Notes: a model not told the origin generated them from the letters alone. Positions 48,119 to 57,068 are shown, numbered from the stretch's first letter. The stretch is DNA of 64,000 nt from Planomonospora sp. ID67723 (GCF_015711605.1 NZ_JABTEZ010000001.1:648001-712000); one strand, 5' to 3'. Translations and numbers: made by a program.

Positions 48119-51100
48119 TCAGCGGCCGGCGCGCACGGTTTCGCGGTAACCCTCCTCCTCCTTGGCGGCGATCAGCTTGGCCGCCTTGCGGGCGGCGCGC
48201 GCCGGGTCGTCGTAGCGCCGGGTGCGTACGGTGCCCACCGCGCCGACCTTGCCCGTGCGGGTGGAGACGACGCCCAGGTCCCGGTCGTGGAAGAGTTCCC
48301 AGTAGCGCCGGGCCTTGCCCGGCGGCCGCAGCTCGAAGTAACGGCGGTCGGCGCCGGGGTTCAGCGGCTGACCGTGGTAGAGCTGCGCGACCACCGGCGC
48401 CGCCGCCTCGACCGCGTCGGCGAACCCGGCGAGGAACCGGGTGGCCAGCATCCACGGCAGCGACTCCTCCCACCAGAAGTCGTGGGAGCCCTCGGGCGCG
48501 TGGGTGAAGATCCGGCCCTCGTCGTCTTCGCGATCCGCCAGGACGGTGCGGACGACCGTCCCGTCGAGCGACTCGACCAGCACATCGAGCGTTTCGAGGG
48601 CGGGACGGGCGGTCTCGGCGAGGCCGGGCGGCATCGCACGCAGGTACGTCTCGCCCAGTTCCCGGGCGGCGGGACGGCGTGCCAGAAGCTGCGCCGGGGA
48701 CAGCACACGCAGCCCGGCTCCGCCGCTGGACCAGCGCGCGTATCCGATCTCTCGCCAGAACGCGCGGAGCGCGTCCGGGACCGGGTGCCGCCGTCCGGCC
48801 TCGAAGGCGGCGATCTCCTCGTCGCCCACCCCCGTACCGAGCTCCACCTCGATCCCGCCGATCAGCTCGCCGTACCCGTGCGCGGTCAGGTAGCCGACGA
48901 TCTCGGTGAGCGCCCGGACGTGCCACACGGCGTCGGCGGAGTCGTCGCGGATCCGGCCTCCGATCCACTCCCGCACGGTCATGTCCTCGGACCGGCGGTG
49001 TCCGTCCTGCCACTCCAGGCGGCTGAGGCCGGCGTTGCGGTCGCGCTGCCACTCCAGCTCCCGGCGCTGGTGCTCGGCGACCGCCTCCGCCTCCGTGGCG
49101 TAGCGGTGACCGTTGTGTTCGACGCGGTTGCCGAACACCGACAGGCGGTCGTCCCGGTGGTCACCGGGACGGTGTGCGGCGGGGATGTCGAAGGTCCGCG
49201 TGATCGCGCCCCTGCCCGGTACGTACCAGGGGCTCGACTCGGACATGCCGCTCGCCCCGATGCCGCTCCTCAGCCGTGTCAGGGCCGAGGCGGCGGCCAC
49301 CGCATCCGGGAAGACCAGGCCGAGACTCCCGATGCGGGGGTCGTTGTTCCTGGACCAGGTGTAGGTGAGGCGGTCGCCGTAGCGGACGAGCTCGATGTAC
49401 TCGTCCGCCCGGCGGTCCCAGAACAGCGCCCGTTCCGACAGTTCCACGACCCCCGCCAGGAAGTCCCGCATCCGGCCGGCCCCTGCCGGCCGGACCTGGA
49501 ACGGCGGCTCGGTGAGCTCGTACCCGTCGAAGACGTGCACCCCGCCGCCGGTGTCGAGGAACCAGACCTCACCGCCGGCCGTGTCGTGCAGGAGCCGCCG
49601 GGAGACGGTCACCCCGGCGAGCACACCGAGGCTCCTGTCGGAGATCTTCCGGCGCGGCCTGCCCGCGGCGCGGGCCGCCACGCCCTTCTCGACCAGGCGG
49701 CGGCGCCGTTCGTCGGCCGCTCCGGACAGCACCGCGGCCAGCTCCCTGGCCGTTTCCCCGTCCTCCAGCGGGTTGTCCCACCGCCGCCCGCGCGCATGCC
49801 GGTCGGGCTCCAGCGGCGGCTCGGCGATGCCGGAAGCGAGCTTGTGGGCGGCCCTGACCAGGTCGTACGCCTGGGCCGCCAGGGCGGCTTCGATCCCGAT
49901 CACGAGGGCGTACTTGAAGAACCGGCGGGCGAGCCGCCCGCGCGGCACCGGCCAGCCGACGATCTCCTCAAGCAGGTCGAGCTTCGGCGGGTCCTGCTTC
50001 ACGAAGCCGGCCAGGGCGTAGGCGTAGCAGCCCGCGGCCATCCCGTCGCGCCGGTCACGCAGCTTCTCCATCACCTCGCGGTGCAGGTCGTCGCCGAAGA
50101 CGTCGCCGATCGCGTTGCCCATCCGCCAGTACGACCGCCGCTCGGTGAACAGCCGATCGACCAGCGCCGTGCGCGACCTGGGCGTCTTCATATTGGAGAC
50201 CGCGGAGTAGAGGTCGGCCACGAGGTCCTCGAGGATGTCGTCCTCGGTCTCGTCATCGTCGACGACCCGTCCGCCCCCGCCCACCGGTTCGGCGTAGCGC
50301 CGGCCGTACTCCTCCAGCGCCCCGATCACGTACTCCTGCGCGCCCACGTGGCCGAAGCGGTAGAGCTGGTGACCGGCGGCGTGGCGGGCGTGGGCGGAGG
50401 GGTGGGCGAGCTTGTTGCCGATCATCGCCCCGGCGGCCCGCACCGCCTGCTCACCGGTGAGACGCGGCAGGACGTACGTCTCCGGCTCGAAAGGGCAGAA
50501 CAGTTCGTTCCACAGCGGACAGACGGTCGTATGGCCCGCGGGCAGCTCCGCCAGGCGCATGAGCCCGTCGAACACCCGCGGTTCGTGCGCGAACGGGGCG
50601 AGCGCCTTGAGCGCCGTCTCCTTCAGCTCCTCGACGTGGCAGGTGGCCACGAAGTCTCCGTCGTCCGGATCGGCCGTGTGCTCCAGCACCCACAGCAGCA
50701 CGCCCACCAGGGGATGGTCGGCCGAATCGAGCTCGTCCGCCATGTCGGCCAGGACCTCCTCGCGGGAGGAGAGCGGCAGCGACTGCAGGCCCCTGGCGGC
50801 CAGCGCGGCGCCGTCGGCGTCGGCGAGCACGGCGCGGACGGCCCACGAGCCGACCTCGGCCGCATACTTGTCCACGTCGGCGCGGTGCAGCACCCGGCGC
50901 GCGACCACCCGGACCAGCTCCGGGTCGTCGATCCCCGCGACGACCTCGGCGTGGTCCTGCGGGCTGTCGATCAGCTTCATCAGGATCGGGCCGGACGCCC
51001 CGGCTGCGGCCTTGCGCCTCTCCAGCTCGTCGGCCGGCATGAGAAGCTCCTGCCCGGCCAGCTCCTGGACGCGCTCGGCCATGACGAGCACCCGCCGCAG

Positions 51101-52279
51101 ATAGGGGTCTCTGCCGAGCAGGTGTCCCACCGCGGCGGCCAGCGGCTCGACCTCCCGCGCCAGGCGGTGGACCGGCCAGAGCGCGCTGAGCAGCCAGGGC
51201 CACTCGTCGTCGCCCTGCAGCGCCGAGCGCGCGAAGTCGTCGGCGTGCGCGCTCTCCGGCAGCCCCGCGCGCGCGGCGAGCAGCGCGGCCAGCGCGGACG
51301 TCCCCGGCCCGGGGTCCATCCGGGCGACCGCGGCGGCGACCTCGCCCTCGGTCAGCGTCCCGGCCTTCAGGCCGCCGTGCACGTGGGCGAACTTCAGCAG
51401 CGGCCGGGCCGAGGGGGCGATCTCCATGGCGGTCAGCGCGATGCGCGGCAGGTCCTCCTCCGGCGCATCGCCGCCCGCGTACATCAGCATCAGCGATCGG
51501 CGCGCCCGGAAACCCGGCACGACGGGCACGTCGCCGCCCAGCGGCAGCGCCCCGAAGGCCGACACGAACGCCTCGACCAGGGGCGTGCGCCCGCCGGCCC
51601 GGCCGATCGCCGCCAGCACGCTCGACCGGTGGTCGTCCATCGCCAGCAGCGAGGTGTGCAGCAGCCAGTAGATCGACAGGTGCGGGTCGTCCGCCAGCAG
51701 AGGCAGCTCGGCCGCCAGCGCCTCCTTCGCGTCCTCGTCCGTCGGCCACGCCGCGCGCAGGGCCCCGACGGCGTATCGCACCAGGTCGTCGTCGCTCTGC
51801 ACCACTCTGCCCGCGCGGTCGCGCAGCGGCTGCGCCAGCAGCCAGACCAGCCACCGGTACCGCCTGGCCAGGGAGGCGGTGTCCGGGGTCCTGGCCGGTT
51901 CGTCCCGCTGCGGCTCCCGGGTGCGGTAGGCGTCGAGCAGGTCCCGCCCGCCGGCGCCGTCGGCCACCTCCCGGCTGAAGGCGAGCCAGTCGTCGAGGGA
52001 GTCGAAGCGCGGGCAGAGGTCGCGGGTCTCGTGGTCCTGCCACCACACCCGCCCGTCCCCGCGCATGTCCAGCACCGTGTAGTCGTCGCCCTCGTCGTCC
52101 AGGACGAAGAACCCCGCGAGGGTCTTGTCGATCGCCCCGAAATACGAGTAGTTGATGCCGAGGTGCGCCTCGACGAGGTCGTCGACGGACGGGTCGGTCA
52201 GGTTCTCGTCCGCCGCGGCCTGCGTCCGCACCGGGATCGGCAGCCCGTAGAACCGGGAGACCCGGTCGTGTTTTCCCAT
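48119..52279 (-). CDS. 1386-residue HEAT-like repeat protein with SUKH-like and WGR-like C-terminal domains
   Basis: No signal peptide or membrane helix, so cytoplasmic. Residues 40-110 (YTVLDMRGDGRVWWQDHETRDL, FDSLDDWLAFSRE) look like a degenerate SUKH immunity-type domain. About 150-800 are Ala/Leu/Asp-rich helical repeats of HEAT type. A beta-rich region (900-1100) follows. Residues 1134-1275 resemble SMI1/KNR4 (VGDEEIAAFEAGRRHPVPDALRAFWREIG). The last 66 residues resemble a WGR domain (RRYWELFHDRDLGVVSTRTG then KAAKLIAAKEEEGYRE). WGR domains bind DNA ends or nucleic acid. WGR plus helical-repeat proteins include DUF4132/MolR-type proteins, but this order is not one I recognise. Function unknown. 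Confidence 0.85.
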   Translation of the reverse strand: MGKHDRVSRFYGLPIPVRTQAAADENLTDPSVDDLVEAHLGINYSYFGAIDKTLAGFFVLDDEGDDYTVLDMRGDGRVWWQDHETRDLCPRFDSLDDWLAFSREVADGAGGRDLLDAYRTREPQRDEPARTPDTASLARRYRWLVWLLAQPLRDRAGRVVQSDDDLVRYAVGALRAAWPTDEDAKEALAAELPLLADDPHLSIYWLLHTSLLAMDDHRSSVLAAIGRAGGRTPLVEAFVSAFGALPLGGDVPVVPGFRARRSLMLMYAGGDAPEEDLPRIALTAMEIAPSARPLLKFAHVHGGLKAGTLTEGEVAAAVARMDPGPGTSALAALLAARAGLPESAHADDFARSALQGDDEWPWLLSALWPVHRLAREVEPLAAAVGHLLGRDPYLRRVLVMAERVQELAGQELLMPADELERRKAAAGASGPILMKLIDSPQDHAEVVAGIDDPELVRVVARRVLHRADVDKYAAEVGSWAVRAVLADADGAALAARGLQSLPLSSREEVLADMADELDSADHPLVGVLLWVLEHTADPDDGDFVATCHVEELKETALKALAPFAHEPRVFDGLMRLAELPAGHTTVCPLWNELFCPFEPETYVLPRLTGEQAVRAAGAMIGNKLAHPSAHARHAAGHQLYRFGHVGAQEYVIGALEEYGRRYAEPVGGGGRVVDDDETEDDILEDLVADLYSAVSNMKTPRSRTALVDRLFTERRSYWRMGNAIGDVFGDDLHREVMEKLRDRRDGMAAGCYAYALAGFVKQDPPKLDLLEEIVGWPVPRGRLARRFFKYALVIGIEAALAAQAYDLVRAAHKLASGIAEPPLEPDRHARGRRWDNPLEDGETARELAAVLSGAADERRRRLVEKGVAARAAGRPRRKISDRSLGVLAGVTVSRRLLHDTAGGEVWFLDTGGGVHVFDGYELTEPPFQVRPAGAGRMRDFLAGVVELSERALFWDRRADEYIELVRYGDRLTYTWSRNNDPRIGSLGLVFPDAVAAASALTRLRSGIGASGMSESSPWYVPGRGAITRTFDIPAAHRPGDHRDDRLSVFGNRVEHNGHRYATEAEAVAEHQRRELEWQRDRNAGLSRLEWQDGHRRSEDMTVREWIGGRIRDDSADAVWHVRALTEIVGYLTAHGYGELIGGIEVELGTGVGDEEIAAFEAGRRHPVPDALRAFWREIGYARWSSGGAGLRVLSPAQLLARRPAARELGETYLRAMPPGLAETARPALETLDVLVESLDGTVVRTVLADREDDEGRIFTHAPEGSHDFWWEESLPWMLATRFLAGFADAVEAAAPVVAQLYHGQPLNPGADRRYFELRPPGKARRYWELFHDRDLGVVSTRTGKVGAVGTVRTRRYDDPARAARKAAKLIAAKEEEGYRETVRAGR

Positions 52280-52416
52280 TGATGCGCCCCTGCCGATGAA
52301 GCGGTCCCCGCAGACCGCGAGCTCAAAAGGCAGACTTTACTCAGACAATCACATATCGGAAGGCGACATGATCAAGCCGGCCGCCCGGGACCGATTCCCG
52401 CTCACCGGGCGGGGCC

Positions 52417-54027
52417 TCAGCGCTGTCGGACCACCCGGGTCTCGTCCCAGACCGGCTCCGGCGACTCGTAGACCCGCCCGTCGGAGCCGAAGACCAGGTA
52501 ACGGTCGAAGTCGTCGGCGAACCAGCGGTCGTGGGTGACCGCCACCACGGTCCCGTCGAAGGCGTCCAGTCCCTCCTGCAGCGCCTCCGCGCTGGCCAGG
52601 TCCAGGTTGTCAGTCGGCTCGTCCAGCAGCAGCAGCGTGGTCCCGGACAGCTCCAGCAGCAGGATCTGCAACCGCGCCTGCTGCCCGCCCGAGAGCGTCT
52701 CGAAGCGCTGCTCGGCGATGGTTCCGGCCAGCTCGTAGCGGGCCAGCGCCTTCATCGCCTCGTTCTTCAGCCTGGCGTGCTCGGTCATGACGATCTCGCA
52801 CGGCGTCCGACCGAGCAGCTCGGGACGGGCGTGGGTCTGGGCGAAGTGGCCGGGGACGACCCGCGCGCCGAGCCTGGCGACCCCGTTGTGCCGGATCTCC
52901 TCCCCGGCGAGCAGCCGCAGGAAGTGCGACTTGCCGGAGCCGTTGGAGCCCAGCACCGCGACCCGCTCGCCGTACCAGATCTCCAGGTCGAACGGCTTCA
53001 TCAGGCCGGTGAGCTCCAGCCCCTCGCAGATCACCGCCCGCTTGGCGGTCCGGCCGCCCTTGAGCCTCATGCTGATGAACTGGTCTCTGGCTGCGGCCTC
53101 GGGCGGCCCCGCCTCCTCGAACCTGCGCAGCCGGGTCTGGGCCGAGTGGTAGGCGGCGGCCATGGTGTCCATGTACTTGGCCTTCTGCTTGAGCATGTTC
53201 ACCAGGCGCTTCAGCTTGGCGTGCTCCTCGTCCCAGCGCTTCTTCAGCTCGTCGAGGCGCTCGTTGCGCTCCCTCCGCGCCTGCGCGTAGGTGCGGAAGC
53301 CGCCGCCGTGGACCCAGACGTTCCCCGACTCGACGGTGACGATCCGGTCGGCCGCGTTGGCCAGCAGCTCCCGGTCGTGGCTGACCAGCACCACCGTCTT
53401 GGGCGTCTCCCGCAGCGCCTGCTCCAGCCAGATCTTGCCGGGCACGTCGAGGTAGTTGTCCGGCTCGTCCAGCAGCAGCGTCTGGTCGGGGCCGCGCAGC
53501 AGCGCCTCCAGCACCAGCCGCTTCTGCTCGCCGCCCGACAACGTGTTGACCTCGCGGTATTTGCACCGGTCGTACGGCATGCCGAGGGCCGCCATGGTGC
53601 AGGTGTCCCAGAGCACCTCGATGTCGTAGCCGCCCGCGTCGGTGTAGTCGGTGATGGCCTGCGCGTAGCGCATCTGCGCCTTCTCGTCCTCGCGCTCCAT
53701 CATCACGAGCTCGGCGGCCTCCAGCCGCTCGGCGGCCTGCCGTACGCGCTCGGGGGCCACGCTGACCAGCAGGTCGTGCACGCTCCGTCCGTCGCGGATG
53801 CCGCCGACGAACTGCCGCATGATCCCGAGCCCGCCGGAGCTCGCGACGCTCCCCTCGATCGGCTGGAGGTCTCCCGCGATCAGCCGCATCAGCGTCGTCT
53901 TGCCCGCCCCGTTGGGCCCGACGAGCGCCGCCTTCACACCCTCACCGACCCGGAAGGACACATCGTCCAGCAACGGCCTGCCGTCCGGCAGCACATATGT
54001 CAGATGCCCGACCTCGACGTGTCCCAC
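52417..54027 (-). CDS. ABC-F family ATPase (ribosome-associated, two ABC domains)
   Basis: 536 residues from GTG 54027 (VGHVEVGHLTYVLPDGRPL), with GGGGAAG upstream. Domain 1: Walker A VGPNGAGKTTLMRLIAGD, signature LSGGEQKRLVLEALL, Walker B LLLDEPDNYLD. A charged interdomain linker with a coiled coil (LDELKKRWDEEHAKLKRLVN). Domain 2: LGSNGSGKSHFLRLLAGEE, LSGGQQARLQILLLEL, LLLDEPTDNLD. No membrane segments. ABC-F proteins act on the ribosome as translation factors or antibiotic-protection factors. Its 5' end and upstream sequence are partly duplicated at 55.56 kb. Confidence 0.95.
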   Translation of the reverse strand: MGHVEVGHLTYVLPDGRPLLDDVSFRVGEGVKAALVGPNGAGKTTLMRLIAGDLQPIEGSVASSGGLGIMRQFVGGIRDGRSVHDLLVSVAPERVRQAAERLEAAELVMMEREDEKAQMRYAQAITDYTDAGGYDIEVLWDTCTMAALGMPYDRCKYREVNTLSGGEQKRLVLEALLRGPDQTLLLDEPDNYLDVPGKIWLEQALRETPKTVVLVSHDRELLANAADRIVTVESGNVWVHGGGFRTYAQARRERNERLDELKKRWDEEHAKLKRLVNMLKQKAKYMDTMAAAYHSAQTRLRRFEEAGPPEAAARDQFISMRLKGGRTAKRAVICEGLELTGLMKPFDLEIWYGERVAVLGSNGSGKSHFLRLLAGEEIRHNGVARLGARVVPGHFAQTHARPELLGRTPCEIVMTEHARLKNEAMKALARYELAGTIAEQRFETLSGGQQARLQILLLELSGTTLLLLDEPTDNLDLASAEALQEGLDAFDGTVVAVTHDRWFADDFDRYLVFGSDGRVYESPEPVWDETRVVRQR

Positions 54028-54095
54028 AGCACTTCCCCTACTCTCAGGTCCTCGCGCAGGGTACATGCGGTTTCGTGCACCGGCATCCGGATTTT
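54009..54095. repeat. Left copy of an 87-base imperfect direct repeat (ABC-F 5' end)
   Basis: Contains the start codon region of the ABC-F gene and about 65 bases upstream of it. It matches 55564-55651 with roughly 10 differences and one 1-base indel, beginning CGACCTCGACGTGTCCCACA in both copies. It flanks the nucleotidyltransferase/HEPN module on its left side. Confidence 0.85.
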
Positions 54096-54203
54096 CCACA
54101 GGTACGACGCAGCAGGGTTCTCGATATCACCCCGCAGCAGCGATCACACTTCTGAAAACGTGAGCGCTGTGAATCAGGTTGACCACTCCAAGTAGCAAGC
54201 ATG

Positions 54204-54223
54204 CTATGGATGCATAGTACTAT
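54204..54223 (+). promoter_or_regulatory. Inverted repeat and -10-like box at the nucleotidyltransferase gene
   Basis: CTATG-GATG-CATAG (54204-54217) is a perfect 5-bp dyad, followed by TACTAT (54218-54223) six bases before the ATG. With no ribosome site present this fits a leaderless promoter covered by an autoregulatory operator, probably bound by the wHTH domain of the encoded protein. Confidence 0.55.
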
Positions 54224-54229
54224 TCATCT

Positions 54230-54823
54230 ATGAGGGAACTTCCGCCTCTGCTGCTTCCCCTGCTCCGATCCAACGCTGTCGGCGAGTTGCTCGCCTGGCT
54301 GTACCTCCACCCGGAGAATGAATATTCGACGACCGATCTCGCCCGGCGGACGGGTGCGTCCCAGCCGACCGTGAGCCGCGAAGCCGACCGGTTCGCCGCG
54401 GCCGGGCTGACCAAGGAGAGACGGCACGGCAACCTCCGTCTCATCCGCGCGGACACCGACACGATCGTCGCCAAGCCGCTCACCGATCTGTTGGCGGTGA
54501 CCTTCGGTCCGGCAGCCGTCCTGCCGCCCCTCCTCCAGCCGATTCCCGGCATCGAGGAGGCGTACATCTACGGCTCCTGGGCTGCCCGGCATGCGAACCG
54601 TCCCGGGCCGATCCCCCGGGACGTCGATGTCCTTGTCGTGGGATCAGCCGATGAGGACGAACTCTACGATGCGGCGCGAGAAGCCGAACGGATCCTGGGC
54701 CGCGAGGTGAACATCAGTCGGATCTCTTCCGCGTCGTGGGCCACCGACCTGGAAGACCCGTTCGTGACGTCCCTGCGGAGCAAGCCCCTCCACCCCCTGA
54801 TCCAGAACCGGAGCACAACGTGA
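54230..54823 (+). CDS. Winged-HTH nucleotidyltransferase (MNT-like, partner of HEPN)
   Basis: 197 residues. Residues 10-75 form an ArsR-like winged helix (LLAWLYLHPENEYSTTDLAR, TGASQPTVSREADRFAAAGL). From about 105 a minimal nucleotidyltransferase domain follows: YIYGSWAAR (Gly115, Ser116), then Asp131-Val-Asp133 in RDVDVLVVG, the two metal-binding aspartates, both present. Such proteins AMPylate or otherwise neutralise a HEPN ribonuclease encoded next door. The next gene starts with GTGA over this stop codon, so the two were coupled. The start has no ribosome site, probably leaderless. Confidence 0.88.
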   Translation: MRELPPLLLPLLRSNAVGELLAWLYLHPENEYSTTDLARRTGASQPTVSREADRFAAAGLTKERRHGNLRLIRADTDTIVAKPLTDLLAVTFGPAAVLPPLLQPIPGIEEAYIYGSWAARHANRPGPIPRDVDVLVVGSADEDELYDAAREAERILGREVNISRISSASWATDLEDPFVTSLRSKPLHPLIQNRSTT

Positions 54824-55285
54824 GATGGATGCAAGGACGCGACCGGATCGACGCGATGCTGACCGCCGGCCAGTTGGAGCGGGTACCGCCGAGCCGGGAG
54901 CACGCCGACACCATGCTCGTCCAGGCCGAGCGGCATATCGCACATCGCCCGCAGCGGCATCGGGACAGACCCCACAGGGGCCTACCAGCTCGTCTACGAC
55001 GCCTCCAGAAAAGCTCTTGCATCGATTCTGGAGAACCAGGGACTGCGCGTCACCAGCAGAGGCGGGCATCTCGCGGTGCTGGACGCGGTCACGGCTCAGC
55101 TGGATCCCCCGCTGGGTCAGGCGCTCCGTTCCTTCGACCGGATGCGCCGCCGCCGCAACAGCGCTGAATATCCTCGTCCCGAGACTCCGGAGATCACCTC
55201 CGACGACGTCATGCAGGACATGGAGAAAGCCGAGCAGTTCATAGCTCTCGCCGCCAAGGTGCTGGACCAGATGAGCCCGTACTGA
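54820..55285 (+). pseudogene. HEPN-domain (HepT-like) gene broken by a frameshift
   Basis: The GTG at 54820 overlaps the previous stop. The first frame gives RDRIDAMLTAGQLERVPPSR, EHADTMLVQAERHIA, then turns to Arg-rich nonsense. From about 54941 the next frame continues the family sequence: ARSGIGTDPTGAYQLVYDAS, LASILENQGLRVTSRGGH, and the HEPN active-site-like FDRMRRRRNSAEYP, ending LAAKVLDQMSPY at 55285. One extra or two missing bases near 54931-54945 explain it. The protein would be about 154 residues if repaired. A sequencing error or programmed shift cannot be excluded from sequence alone. Confidence 0.85.
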
Positions 55286-55286
55286 A

Positions 55287-55367
55287 GCATTCGATCAGCT
55301 CGCGGTAGGCGTCCCTTGCATCGCACGCCGTATCGTCGGAGAACAGCGCGACTTCCCACGCTCCCAT
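55287..55367 (-). pseudogene. Truncated MGAW-type (DUF4259-like) gene, N-terminal fragment
   Basis: From ATG 55367 with GGGAGCC upstream the frame reads MGAWEVALFSDDTACDARDA then YRELIE, the typical start of a family of small actinobacterial proteins (MGxWG..F..DD.ACD.R). Similarity stops at about 55290, exactly where the HEPN gene ends, and the frame closes shortly after in antisense HEPN sequence. The gene was therefore cut at this junction. Confidence 0.6.
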
Positions 55368-55563
55368 GAAGGCTCCCGGCGTCCTTGCAATCGCTCCGGC
55401 CCGTCCACTCCCAGCCCGCCTTAATGATCACACGAGGCTGGTTCTCTCTGTCAGGTTTCCCCGTTCAGTTCCGCACGACTGATCGGGGATACGCGGCAGG
55501 TCCACCATCGTGCACCCAGAAATCGCGGTTCACAGGGGGTCATATCCTGCACGTGGGCTGAGC
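55368..55563. other. Non-coding debris between the gene fragment and the duplicated ABC-F end
   Basis: No gene is seen. It should contain the former promoter of the truncated MGAW-type gene. No terminal inverted repeats or integrase remnants were recognised. Confidence 0.4.
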
Positions 55564-55651
55564 GACCTCGACGTGTCCCACAGCGCTTCCCCCACTCTCA
55601 AGTCCTCGCGCAGGGTGCATGCCGGTTTCCCCCGCAGGCACCCGGATATCG
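55564..55651 (-). pseudogene. Duplicated 5' fragment of the ABC-F gene (right copy of the direct repeat)
   Basis: On the minus strand the copy encodes HPARGLESGGSAVGHVEV, matching YPARGPESRGSAVGHVEV at the ABC-F start, then diverges after six codons of real coding sequence. About 88 percent identical by eye to 54009-54095. It marks the right edge of the segment holding the nucleotidyltransferase/HEPN module. Confidence 0.8.
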
Positions 55652-55802
55652 GAGTACGGCTCCAGCCAGGTCGGCCGGCACCGGGACGGATCCGGCCGCC
55701 CCCCTGTCACGCGATCGGCCACAGCAGTGATCTGGAATCTTGAGCTCCGCCCGAATCCGCCCCACTATGAGGAGGACTCGACGTCTTCCGGCTGGAGTTG
55801 GC

Positions 55803-57044
55803 ATGACGGCGACCGCGGGAACCCCCACCGTCCTGGAGCTGATCGGCATGCTGGTCGATCCTGCGGCACGGCCCGACCCCTATCCGCTCTACGCCCGCAT
55901 CCGGGAGCTCGGGCCGGCGGTGCTGGACCTGGGCGGCGAGGAGGTCCCGGGCGTCGTGCTCTCCTCCTACCGGGAGTGCGAGGCGGTGCTGCGGGATCCG
56001 CGGATGAGCAGCCAGCGCAGCCGCAACCGGCGGCTGTCCGACCTGCTGCCGGCCGACGCGCCGTCCTCGGTGGGGCAGCGGTGGTTCCTCTCGCTCGACC
56101 CGCCGGACCACACGCGACTGCGGCGGCTGGTGTCGGCGGCGTTCACCGCCCGGCGGGTCGGACAGCTCGCGGGGCGGATCTCGGAGCTGGTGGACGGGCT
56201 GCTGGACCGGGCCGCGGAGCGGGAGGGGGAGTTCGACGTCGTCGAAGGTCTCGCGTACCCGCTGCCCATGACGGTGATCTGCGAGATGCTCGGCGTGCCG
56301 GAGGCCGACCAGGAGCAGGTGCGCGAGTGGTCCTCCCGGCTGACCCGGCTGATCGACGGCTTCGGCGCGACGCCCTCCGAAGAGTCGCTGCAGGGGCTGC
56401 TCGCCCTGAACGTCTACCTGAACGAGCTGGTCGGGAGCCGTCAGGCCGACCCGGGCGACGACCTGGTCTCCGCGTTGATCGCGGTGCGCGAGGACGGCGA
56501 CTCCCTCAGCCACGACGAGCTGGTGTCCATCGTCGCCCTGCTCCTGGTGGCGGGGCACGAGACGACTGTGAACCTCATCGCCAACGGCGCGCTGGCGCTG
56601 CTGCGCCATCCGGACCACTTCGCCGCGCTGCGCGGGAGTCCGGAGCTTGCCGCCGCGGTGGTGGAGGAGACGCTCCGGTACGACCCGCCCGTGCAGATCA
56701 CCGCCCGGGTGACCACGGAGGACATGGAGCTCTCCGGCGTACGGCTCCGGCGGGGCGCCCCCGTGGTCCTCCTGCTGGCCGCAGCGCACCGCGATCCGGA
56801 GGCGGCCGGGAACCCGGACCTCTTCGACCCGCGCCGTTCCGAGATCAGGCATCTGGCCTTCGGACTCGGCCCCCACTTCTGCCTGGGCGCGCCGCTGGCA
56901 CGCCTGGAGGCTCGGCTGGCGCTGACCCGGCTCGCTCAGCGCCTGCCGGAACCGGCCCTGCTGCGGGACCCGCCGTACCGCGAGCACGTCAATCTGCGGG
57001 GACCGCGGAGCATCAGCGTGCCCCGGCCGGCATCCGCCGGGTGA
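55803..57044 (+). CDS. Cytochrome P450
   Basis: 413 residues from ATG 55803 (MTATAGTPTVLELIGMLVDP), with GGAG upstream; longer frames back to 55740 lack homology. I-helix LLLVAGHETTVNLIANG, ExxR in VVEETLRYDPPVQITARV, heme loop FGLGPHFCLGAPLARLEARL. Soluble class I type. It differs from the P450 at 26-27 kb. It is followed by a convergent group (ABM-type monooxygenase, hydrolase) and a flavin oxidoreductase, which could form a small catabolic or tailoring set. Substrate unknown. Confidence 0.93.
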   Translation: MTATAGTPTVLELIGMLVDPAARPDPYPLYARIRELGPAVLDLGGEEVPGVVLSSYRECEAVLRDPRMSSQRSRNRRLSDLLPADAPSSVGQRWFLSLDPPDHTRLRRLVSAAFTARRVGQLAGRISELVDGLLDRAAEREGEFDVVEGLAYPLPMTVICEMLGVPEADQEQVREWSSRLTRLIDGFGATPSEESLQGLLALNVYLNELVGSRQADPGDDLVSALIAVREDGDSLSHDELVSIVALLLVAGHETTVNLIANGALALLRHPDHFAALRGSPELAAAVVEETLRYDPPVQITARVTTEDMELSGVRLRRGAPVVLLLAAAHRDPEAAGNPDLFDPRRSEIRHLAFGLGPHFCLGAPLARLEARLALTRLAQRLPEPALLRDPPYREHVNLRGPRSISVPRPASAG

Positions 57045-57068
57045 CCGCCGTACGGCTCGTCCCCTCCG

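Noticed and set aside
47081-52282. Open frame of about 1730 codons on the plus strand, longer than the gene opposite it
   Set aside because: It is the antisense shadow of the 1386-residue gene and the lipoprotein gene; its translation is Arg/Gly/His-rich low-complexity sequence with no family motifs, as expected in GC-rich DNA.
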